Position numbers and translations under genes: made by a program. The notes beneath the pieces were generated by a model. The model searched no databases. It had not been told where the DNA came from and worked only from the letters and a program-made list of their open reading frames with translations. A stretch of 5,173 nucleotides of DNA, from NCBI GenBank assembly GCA_913054445.1, contig CAJXIK010000158.1:1-5173 (forward strand), in the 5' to 3' direction. Source of the stretch: an uncultured Bermanella sp. Its GTDB lineage: Bacteria > Pseudomonadota > Gammaproteobacteria > Pseudomonadales > Oceanobacteraceae. Shown in pieces: positions 1 through 4,654 of the stretch. Each line of letters begins with the position of its first letter. Position 1 is the stretch's first letter.

Positions 1-70
1 CCTACAGACCCTAGAGCACCTGATGACTCAGGTTTATGCCGACATGCAAGCTCTGTATAAGTGCCAATAG
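1..70 (+). CDS. C-terminal end of an unrecognised protein (partial)
   Basis: Reading from base 2, 22 codons are open and end at TAG (68-70); the encoded tail is LQTLEHLMTQVYADMQALYKCQ in two parts, LQTLEHLMTQV then YADMQALYKCQ. The spacing of Leu, Met, Val and Tyr fits an amphipathic helix, and the other two plus frames are less protein-like. The rest of the gene lies outside the window, so no family can be named. It converges on the minus-strand gene ending at 87, with a 16-bp gap and no clear hairpin plus T-tract terminator between them. That this is a coding end is an inference from the open frame, its composition and the tight convergent spacing. Confidence 0.5.
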   Translation, partial: LQTLEHLMTQVYADMQALYKCQ

Positions 71-76
71 CCTCAG

Positions 77-104
77 CTCAAGAGCGTTAACTCAAGAGCC
101 TTAA
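77..104. repeat. 14-bp tandem duplication across the 3' end of the cyclic-nucleotide-binding gene
   Basis: CTCAAGAGCGTTAA (77-90) is followed directly by CTCAAGAGCCTTAA (91-104), 13 of 14 bases identical. The stop codon of the minus-strand gene (87-89) lies in the first copy. Removing one copy would still read Leu-Leu-Ser and then TGA, so the duplication appears neutral for the protein. AAGAGC in either copy can pair with GCTCTT at 107-112 to form a short hairpin, but no T-tract follows, so it is not called a terminator. Confidence 0.75.
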
Positions 105-575
105 CTGCTCTTTGCATTGCGCCAGTTCCTGGCCGGTTTCGCGCAGCCGCTTGGATAATATCTCGGCCAGCATGCGGTAAAAGATCGAATAAAATGCACT
201 CTGTTCCTCCAAGGGGAGGCGGTCTAAGAAGGACGCGTCTATGGCCAGGCACTTGGTTTTTATGGTGGCGCTCACGGTGGCCGACCTGGCCTCGCCATCT
301 ATGATGGCCAGCTCGCCAAAGGTGTCGCCGCTTTCGTTAAAGCGTGCCAGCTCGGAGTTTCCCTTGAACACTCTCACCTCGCCGTATACCAGCACATAAA
401 TCCAGCTGTCGTAGACTCCCTCTTGGGTGATGACCTCGCCCTCGGCGTAGCTGCGTAATTTACTGAGCCGGAGCATGTCCAGTAGATGCTCGGGGTTGAT
501 GTTACGAAAAAAGGGGAAGTCTTGTAACTTTTGAACTAGGTCGGTGCGATCTTCTAGGTATTCACTCTCTTTCAT
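87..575 (-). CDS. Stand-alone cyclic-nucleotide-binding domain protein (Crp/cNMP-binding fold, no DNA-binding domain)
   Basis: The product is about 162 aa with one cNMP-binding beta-roll (about residues 21-119) and a C-terminal helical tail (about 125-159). The phosphate-binding cassette is visible as FGELAIIDGEARSATVSA: Glu88 is placed like the ribose-contacting Glu of CRP, and Arg97-Ser98 like the phosphate-contacting Arg-Ser. The preceding GEVRVFK and FxESGDTFGE stretches also fit the family. No helix-turn-helix follows; the tail (LSKRLRETGQELAQCKEQ) looks like a coiled coil, so a direct transcription-factor role is unlikely. In this family such proteins bind cAMP or cGMP and act through a partner, but the ligand and partner here are unknown. 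The start is uncertain. ATG at 573-575 is preferred because GGGG lies just upstream and a candidate promoter would begin transcription near 601. In-frame ATG at 600-602 and TTG at 606-608 would add 9 or 11 residues. The gene is divergent from yegD, and the two share a 179-bp region. Confidence 0.88.
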   Translation of the reverse strand: MKESEYLEDRTDLVQKLQDFPFFRNINPEHLLDMLRLSKLRSYAEGEVITQEGVYDSWIYVLVYGEVRVFKGNSELARFNESGDTFGELAIIDGEARSATVSATIKTKCLAIDASFLDRLPLEEQSAFYSIFYRMLAEILSKRLRETGQELAQCKEQLRLLS

Positions 576-607
576 GGGTGCCCCCCGTGGGCCTGCCAGC
601 ATTGCCA

Positions 608-636
608 AATTTTCTTAACCTATGAAGGATAGTCAA
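608..636 (-). promoter_or_regulatory. Candidate promoter for the cyclic-nucleotide-binding gene
   Basis: On the minus strand, TTGACT (631-636) matches the -35 consensus at 5 of 6 bases. After a 17-bp spacer comes AAAATT (608-613), a poor -10 hexamer. Transcription would begin near 601, which favours the ATG at 575 over the upstream starts. The weak -10 keeps confidence low. Confidence 0.3.
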
Positions 637-712
637 TGGCTGCGGCGACGGCGACCTCAATGGTGCCACGCCCGCTGGCAGCCCCGCAAATCTCTAGCAC
701 CCCACTGCATGA

Positions 713-721
713 TGTGATAAT
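713..721 (+). promoter_or_regulatory. Candidate extended -10 promoter for yegD
   Basis: TGTGATAAT (713-721) is a TGn extended -10 with hexamer GATAAT (5 of 6). No good -35 lies 16-18 bp upstream, as is usual for extended -10 promoters. Transcription would begin near 728, leaving a leader of about 27 nt before the ATG at 755. A short inverted repeat TGCCA-N7-TGGCA (664-680) lies 33 bp upstream and could be an operator half-site pair, but it is too short to call. Confidence 0.4.
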
Positions 722-754
722 TTGCGCGCCCTTTCTAACGCATCCAGGCCAGCC

Positions 755-2125
755 ATGATTACAGGTTTCGACTACGGTACCTCCAACTGTGCCATGGGGG
801 TCGCGCGCGGCACCCAGCAAGACGTGAGCCTGCTGCCGTTAGAGCCGGGTAAGGCGTTTATGCCCTCTACCCTATACGCCCTGGACCGCGACTTAATATG
901 CGAGCAGGTGGGCCTCAACATTGACGCTGCCGCCCAGCAACAGGCCTTCATCCAGCAGCGCAGCGGGGCCTTGGCCCGTGCCGCCCGCGTGCGCCGCGAA
1001 CAGGGTTTTCACGCAGATGAGCAAAGCCTGTACTTGGGTCAGCAGGCGTTTGCGCAATACCTAAGCGAACCCAGCGAAGGCTACTTCGTGAAGTCACCCA
1101 AGTCCTTCCTCGGGGCCAGTGGCTTACCTCCAGCCGCCATTCACTTCTTTGAAGACATCGTCACCGCCATGATGCAGGGCATCAAGCGCCGCGCCGAAGC
1201 CGCCTTGGGCGACACCATTAGCCATACGGTGATCGGCCGCCCGGTTAATTTTCAGGGCTTAAATAGCGAGCAAAGCAATAAACAGGCCCTCGATATTCTC
1301 ACCATCGCCGCCCAGCGGGCTGGCTTTAAAAGTGTCGAATTCTTGTTTGAACCCATCGCCGCCGGCTTGAACTTCGAGCAAAGCCTGACCACAGACAAGA
1401 CCGTGCTGGTGGTGGATGTGGGGGGCGGCACCACAGATTGCGCCATGGTGCGCATGGGCCCCAGCCACAAAAATAAAGACCAGCGGCAACAGGACTTCAT
1501 GGGCCACAGTGGCGAGCGTGTGGGGGGCAACGATTTGGACATTCAGCTGGCGGGTAAGCATCTCATGCCGTTGTTTGGCATGAACTCCACCCTCAAGAGC
1601 GGCATCAATGTGCCCACTAAGGCTTTCTGGGACGCGGTATGCACCAACGATGCGGGGGCTCAGGCCAACTTCAACCACAAGACAACCGGTTTTCATTTAG
1701 AGCAGCTCATGCGCGACTGTGTACAGCCAGAACTGATACGACGCTTCATCGCCCTGCGCCGTGATAAGCAAAACTATCACTTAGTGCGCAGCGCCGAGCA
1801 ATGCAAGATAGCGCTCTCCGAGCGGCTCGATGTGCAGCTGGATCTCCACTACATAGAGTCACAATTGGCCTGTAACATCGACCGCGGGCAATTTGCCGAG
1901 GCCATCTACCGGCCGCTCAACAAGATGACCAACCTCATGGGCGAGGCCATCAAGCAGGCCGGTTGCGAGCCGGATTTAATTTATGTGACCGGCGGCTCGG
2001 CTCAGTCACCGGTGATTCGCCATGCCATCGAGCAGCAGCTGGGTCGCATCCAAGTGGTGGATGGCGATCACTTTGGCAGTGTGGCGGCGGGCCTGACGGT
2101 GTGGGCACAGAGAATATTTGGTTAG
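755..2125 (+). CDS. yegD: Hsp70-family protein YegD (actin-like ATPase fold, no classical substrate-binding domain)
   Basis: The product is 456 aa, close to the roughly 450 aa of E. coli YegD, and covers an Hsp70-like nucleotide-binding domain. Visible motifs in order are FDYGTSN (5-11, phosphate-1 loop), FVKSPKSFLGASGL (111-124), VIGRPVNFQGL (159-169), EPIAAGL (199-205), VVDVGGGTTDC (219-229, phosphate-2), GGNDLD (257-262), LVRSAEQCKIALS (343-355) and VTGGSAQSP (411-419, adenosine motif). It stops soon after the last NBD element with no beta-sandwich substrate domain, as is normal for YegD, so it is not truncated. It is presumably a cytosolic ATPase; YegD is annotated as a putative chaperone and its client is not established. 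The start at 755 is chosen because homologues begin M-x-x-GFDYGT. The in-frame TTG at 722 would add 11 unconserved residues and overlap the candidate -10. The ribosome site is weak (CCAGG near 745). No dnaJ or grpE partner is adjacent. Confidence 0.93.
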   Translation: MITGFDYGTSNCAMGVARGTQQDVSLLPLEPGKAFMPSTLYALDRDLICEQVGLNIDAAAQQQAFIQQRSGALARAARVRREQGFHADEQSLYLGQQAFAQYLSEPSEGYFVKSPKSFLGASGLPPAAIHFFEDIVTAMMQGIKRRAEAALGDTISHTVIGRPVNFQGLNSEQSNKQALDILTIAAQRAGFKSVEFLFEPIAAGLNFEQSLTTDKTVLVVDVGGGTTDCAMVRMGPSHKNKDQRQQDFMGHSGERVGGNDLDIQLAGKHLMPLFGMNSTLKSGINVPTKAFWDAVCTNDAGAQANFNHKTTGFHLEQLMRDCVQPELIRRFIALRRDKQNYHLVRSAEQCKIALSERLDVQLDLHYIESQLACNIDRGQFAEAIYRPLNKMTNLMGEAIKQAGCEPDLIYVTGGSAQSPVIRHAIEQQLGRIQVVDGDHFGSVAAGLTVWAQRIFG

Positions 2126-2186
2126 TTTTTGTACAGAGCAATGCATTAAAAAAGTACAGGATTTAAACTATGAACCCCCATTTTGA

Positions 2187-2202
2187 GCTAAGTCCACTTA
2201 GC
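2187..2202. repeat. Perfect 7-bp palindrome with 2-nt centre
   Basis: GCTAAGT-CC-ACTTAGC is a perfect inverted repeat in the left part of the structured element. It has the size and symmetry of a dimeric repressor site or a small hairpin. No T-tract follows, so it is not an obvious terminator. Confidence 0.6.
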
Positions 2203-2210
2203 CGTTAAGT

Positions 2211-2223
2211 CTCAATTATTGAG
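2211..2223. repeat. Perfect 6-bp palindrome with 1-nt centre
   Basis: CTCAAT-T-ATTGAG lies 8 bp after the previous palindrome. The one-base centre makes an RNA hairpin of full length impossible, so it is more likely a DNA-level symmetric site or a remnant of the palindromic element. Confidence 0.55.
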
Positions 2224-2246
2224 GGCATCGCAAGCTGTAAGGTTCG

Positions 2247-2357
2247 AGCTTGGAATGGTGTTGCTTCAGTTTGGGGTCTTTGAAGCATGGATGCTTCAGG
2301 AAGCCTCCATGGACGGATTAACGGCGGCCGTAAAGTGAAGCAACACCATTTCGGGCT
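2247..2357. repeat. Long inverted repeat (15 bp perfect, about 22 bp with G-U pairs) enclosing a second hairpin
   Basis: AATGGTGTTGCTTCA (2254-2268) is perfectly complementary to TGAAGCAACACCATT (2336-2350). Allowing three G-U pairs, the plus-strand RNA stem extends outwards to 2247 and 2357. Nested inside is TGAAGCAT-GG-ATGCTTCA (2281-2298), which reuses the same TGAAGC word, and a self-complementary TCCATGGA (2306-2313). The words GCATGGATGC and CCATGGACGGATTAACGGCG resemble dispersed palindromic intergenic repeats I associate from memory with marine gammaproteobacteria, which has not been checked. Confidence 0.8.
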
Positions 2358-2413
2358 GGCGGATAAAGTAAAGTGGTTCGGCTTCAATTTTAATGAAATT
2401 GCTCTGTTTTTTT

Positions 2414-2419
2414 TATAAT
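2414..2419 (+). promoter_or_regulatory. Candidate -10 box for chrA at the edge of the structured element
   Basis: TATAAT is a perfect -10 hexamer, 24 bp before the chrA ATG. The best-placed -35 window (about 2390-2397) holds TTAATGAA, which is poor, so the promoter may be weak or activated. That -35 window falls inside the right terminal repeat while the -10 falls outside it. A second -10-like hexamer, TATAAG at 2430-2435, overlaps the ribosome site and is less likely. Confidence 0.45.
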
Positions 2420-2432
2420 AAGTGGCTGTTAT

Positions 2433-2438
2433 AAGAGG
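2433..2438 (+). promoter_or_regulatory. Ribosome binding site that fixes the chrA start
   Basis: AAGAGG lies 5 nt before the ATG at 2444. The alternative in-frame GTG at 2438 overlaps this Shine-Dalgarno sequence, so the ATG is the likely start. Confidence 0.65.
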
Positions 2439-2443
2439 TGCGT

Positions 2444-3607
2444 ATGAATAACGTTTTTGAAGTCTTTTGGCGATTTTTGCTGTTGGGTTGCATCAGCTTT
2501 GGCGGGCCAGCCGCCCACCTAGGGTATTTTCAACGCACCTTTGTGCAGCGCTTAAAATGGCTCGATGATGAATCCTATGCGCGCTTAATCTCCCTCAGCC
2601 AGTTTTTACCCGGCCCCGGCTCTAGCCAAGTGGGCTTTGCACTGGGCCTGCGTCGCGCCGGTTTATGGGGGGGCGTGGCGGCATTCATGGGCTTCACCTT
2701 GCCCTCGTTCACGTTGCTGTATTTCCTCGCCACCAGCAACCTAGACGACAGCGCCAATGCCATGCTGGCAGGGGTGATGCACGGGCTAAAATTACTGGCG
2801 GTGGTGGTGGTGGCCGATGCCACCCTAAGCATGTTTAAGTCGTTTTGCCAGGACAAGGTATCCATGGGCATCGCGCTGTTAACCGCCGTGGCGTTGTTGT
2901 TAGTGCCGCAGCTATGGGTGCAAATAGCGGTGCTGGCGTTGGCCGCCTTGGCCGGTGCCTTCTGCGGTAAGCCCAACTCCCAGCACAAGCCCAAAACTAG
3001 TCAGCCACTTAGCAGTGGTGCCTTTAAGTTATGGCCCCTGCTGGTGTTTTGCGGGCTGCTGGCAGGCTTGCCATGGCTGAGCGGATTCTCATCCTGGGGC
3101 AGTATGTTTGCCGCTTTCTATCAGTCGGGCAGCCTCGTCTTTGGTGGCGGCCACGTGGTGCTGCCCTTGCTACAACACACGGTGGGCGATGCCATGAGCA
3201 CGGACCGTTTTCTCATGGGCTATGCCGCCGCCCAAGCGGTGCCGGGCCCCATGTTCACCATGGCGACCTTCTTAGGGGCTGAGATGTCGGCGGCTCATCC
3301 GCTATTGGCGGCCTTGCTGGCCACCCTCGCGATTTTCCTACCGGGGTTTTTATTGCTGCTCAGCTTGCAGGGGGTGTGGGAATCGCTGGCCGCCCAACCT
3401 CGGGTGGCGGGTGCCGCTTGGGGCATCAACGCCGCCGTGGTGGGCCTCTTGGGCGCCGCCCTGTACCAGCCTGTCTTTACCAGTGCGGTGTTCGGCGCTA
3501 CGGATATGGCGCTGGTGATGCTGGGCTTCTTTGCTTTGCGAGTATTAAAAGTGCCCATCGTGTGGCTGGTACTGGGCTTTGTGGCGTTAGGACTGGTGTT
3601 GTTTTAG
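2444..3607 (+). CDS. chrA: Chromate transporter, long-chain CHR family (ChrA)
   Basis: The product is 387 aa, the usual length for the two-domain CHR family, and is an inner-membrane protein with many hydrophobic segments. The N-terminal half carries FWRFLLLGCISFGGPAAHLGYF (FGGPAAH at 19-25) and SQFLPGPGSSQ (52-62). The C-terminal half repeats the pattern with FGGGHVVLP (233-241) and QAVPGPMF (264-271), so the two homologous CHR domains are both intact. A polar linker (about residues 175-190, KPNSQHKPKTSQ) separates them. Known ChrA proteins export chromate, probably driven by the proton motive force, and give chromate resistance; some CHR members may carry sulfate or other oxyanions, so the substrate here is inferred from family. 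No chrB-like regulator is adjacent. The 3' end overlaps the opposing nuclease gene by 21 bp, leaving no room for its own terminator. Confidence 0.93.
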   Translation: MNNVFEVFWRFLLLGCISFGGPAAHLGYFQRTFVQRLKWLDDESYARLISLSQFLPGPGSSQVGFALGLRRAGLWGGVAAFMGFTLPSFTLLYFLATSNLDDSANAMLAGVMHGLKLLAVVVVADATLSMFKSFCQDKVSMGIALLTAVALLLVPQLWVQIAVLALAALAGAFCGKPNSQHKPKTSQPLSSGAFKLWPLLVFCGLLAGLPWLSGFSSWGSMFAAFYQSGSLVFGGGHVVLPLLQHTVGDAMSTDRFLMGYAAAQAVPGPMFTMATFLGAEMSAAHPLLAALLATLAIFLPGFLLLLSLQGVWESLAAQPRVAGAAWGINAAVVGLLGAALYQPVFTSAVFGATDMALVMLGFFALRVLKVPIVWLVLGFVALGLVLF

Positions 3608-4507
3608 TTGTTGCAGGGACTCGAGACTTAAACCGGTGGCGACAGCTATGGTGTTGATGTCTAGGCCCTGTTTAAACAAGGTGGTGGCGATGGCTACCTT
3701 TTCATGGTGACGACCCTCCTCGCGACCTTCTTCACGACCTTCTTCACGGCCTTCCTCGCGGCCTTCGGCACGGCCTTTCTCAAGGCCTTGTCTTAAACCA
3801 TTATCGCTCGCTTGTTGCAGTGCGCTGGTTTGTACGGCGATGAACTCCTGTTTTTTGTATTGTAACTCTAGCTCTTCGGGGCTCATGCCCGCTTCGTTGC
3901 TCACGTCATACGCGGTTTCTACCGTGGCGGGAATATCCTTGGGTATCACGCTTAACGAGCCTGCGTTCTTTAGGAAATAAATCCAGTCATCTTGAATGCC
4001 CGTGCACTGCTCTTGGCTTTTATGAAACTTGTTGAGTTCAACAAATATGAGTTCGATGTCGTGACTGTATAGTGAAAAATCTTTCTTATTGAGCACTTTA
4101 AAATAATTAATCAGCTCTTGATTGTCTTTGAACATGTCAAAATTCACGATGGTGAGGGCGATGACCGGCTTGAGTAAATCGTAGCGTTGGCCCTTAACCA
4201 ATTGTGTCGAGTAATTTTTGGCGGTGTTGTAGAGCACGCGATTTTCAAAGCCAGGATGATTCAATACCTGCATCTCGATGATGACGGTGCTGTTGTCTTG
4301 CAAGACGGCTTTTACATCGACAAAGGTGTCTTTCATGCCTTTAAGTTGCGGCAGGTTGTAAGGGTCAACGATGTCGAGGTCGGTAATGTCCCCAGTCGGG
4401 CCAAAATCGATGATGGCGTTTAAAAACGAGATGAGCCTAGGCTTACTGTCTTGGCTGCCAAATACCTTTTTAAAGGCAAAATCGGTGCGCACATCTAAGA
4501 ATTTCAT
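3587..4507 (-). CDS. Rpn/PDDEXK_2-type nuclease-transposase family protein
   Basis: The product is 306 aa, of normal length for the family. It opens with the signature TDFAFKKVFG (8-17) and SFLNAII (27-33). A PD-(D/E)XK-like core follows: Asp64 in DTFVDVKA and Glu78-Met-Gln80 in VIIEMQVL are the likely catalytic residues, then NRVLYNTAKNYSTQL (89-103). The tail is GLEKGRAEG plus four GREE-type units (241-266), then a short helical segment (DINTIAVATGLSLESLQQL) typical of these proteins. Family members are DNA nucleases linked to recombination and, in E. coli Rpn proteins, to phage defence. The ATG at 4505-4507 precedes the conserved start and follows a good promoter, though no strong ribosome site is seen. 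The gene is AT-rich (17 of 60 G+C at 4081-4140, versus 40 of 60 at 2641-2700 in chrA), which suggests horizontal acquisition. No flanking transposon ends are visible. The gene looks intact. Confidence 0.9.
   Translation of the reverse strand: MKFLDVRTDFAFKKVFGSQDSKPRLISFLNAIIDFGPTGDITDLDIVDPYNLPQLKGMKDTFVDVKAVLQDNSTVIIEMQVLNHPGFENRVLYNTAKNYSTQLVKGQRYDLLKPVIALTIVNFDMFKDNQELINYFKVLNKKDFSLYSHDIELIFVELNKFHKSQEQCTGIQDDWIYFLKNAGSLSVIPKDIPATVETAYDVSNEAGMSPEELELQYKKQEFIAVQTSALQQASDNGLRQGLEKGRAEGREEGREEGREEGREEGRHHEKVAIATTLFKQGLDINTIAVATGLSLESLQQLKQHQS
3714..3785 (-). repeat. Six 12-bp tandem units encoding Gly-Arg-Glu-Glu repeats in the nuclease gene
   Basis: On the plus strand the unit is close to CCTTCTTCACGG. 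Six copies are seen, starting at 3714, 3726, 3738, 3750, 3762 and 3774, and the middle copies are nearly identical. Because the unit is four codons, slippage would lengthen or shorten the charged GREE linker without shifting the frame. Charged repeats of this kind in the C-terminal region are common in the family. Confidence 0.85.
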
Positions 4508-4544
4508 GGCAGGCTCGTATGGTGGGCGATTTAAATATGAGGGT

Positions 4545-4572
4545 ATTTTATCCCAGAAATGGGGAGAATCAA
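4545..4572 (-). promoter_or_regulatory. Promoter for the Rpn-family gene
   Basis: Read on the minus strand, TTGATT (4567-4572; 4 of 6) and TAAAAT (4545-4550; 5 of 6) are 16 bp apart. Transcription would start near 4538, giving a leader of about 30 nt to the ATG. This is the best -35/-10 pair in the window. Confidence 0.55.
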
Positions 4573-4595
4573 GGGCAAGTGTGGCTGCTATTCCC

Positions 4596-4635
4596 GCTCG
4601 ATAGCGCGCAAAAGGCGCATGCGAGCTGTTTTTTT
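4596..4635 (+). terminator. Rho-independent terminator-like hairpin, plus-strand orientation
   Basis: GCTCGAT-a-GCGC pairs with GCGC-AT-g-CGAGC around a GCAAAAG loop. This gives about 11 base pairs with one bulged base on each side, followed by TG and seven Ts (4629-4635). The T-tract is on the plus strand, yet no plus-strand gene lies between chrA (end 3607) and here, so it may end chrA read-through that crosses the nuclease gene in antisense. On the minus strand the hairpin follows the gene ending at 4655 but lacks a T-tract on that side, so it would be at best a weak terminator for that gene. Confidence 0.65.
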
Positions 4636-4654
4636 AGGCGTACCGTATGACCCG

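Larger units (their letters stand above)
2133..2407. mobile_element. MITE-like or palindromic intergenic element bounded by terminal inverted repeats
   Basis: The left end ACAGAGCAATGCATTA (2133-2148) and right end TAATGAAATTGCTCTGT (2391-2407) are inverted copies: 10 bp match perfectly (2133-2142 with 2398-2407), then after a 1- or 2-base interruption another 5 bp match. Inside are four further inverted repeats, including a perfect 15-bp pair. The left end lies 7 bp after the yegD stop codon. No transposase-like reading frame is present; a 60-codon minus-strand frame here starts at TTG and simply reads through the palindromes. No unambiguous target-site duplication is visible, because both flanks are T-rich (TTTTT at 2126-2130, T-run at 2408-2414). 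This is seen structure; the mobile interpretation is inference. It could also be a dispersed REP/BIME-like repeat or a structured untranslated region. Confidence 0.5.

Noticed and set aside
713..728. TGTGA at 713-717 as a CRP half-site near the yegD promoter
   Set aside because: The second half would need TCACA after 6 bases but reads GCGCG, so there is no dyad. It overlaps an extended -10, which explains it better.
620..820. Minus-strand frame of 66 codons with a fairly protein-like end (EVAVAAAIDYPS)
   Set aside because: It begins at TTG inside the yegD coding start and lies antisense to it, with no ribosome site, and fills the divergent promoter region.
1252..1696. Two minus-strand open frames inside yegD
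   Set aside because: They lie antisense to strongly conserved Hsp70 motifs and have no family features, so they are shadows of GC-rich coding sequence.
2203..2320. Integron attC-like site (GTTAAGT at 2204-2210 and TTAAC at 2318-2322)
   Set aside because: The core-like words are in the wrong order, the inverse core does not fit RYYYAAC, and there is no cassette structure or integrase.
2205..2387. Minus-strand 60-codon frame in the structured element
   Set aside because: It starts at TTG, has no ribosome site, and its sequence is just the translation of the palindromes; no transposase or other family features.
2385..2414. Terminator formed by CAATTT-TAATG-AAATTG before the T8 run
   Set aside because: The stem is six mostly A-T pairs and is separated from the T-run by CTCTG, so it is too weak to support. 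The long-range pairing of the terminal repeats is noted under the element.
3714..3785. CRISPR-like array
   Set aside because: Units are 12 bp, contiguous without spacers, and encode GREE in frame.
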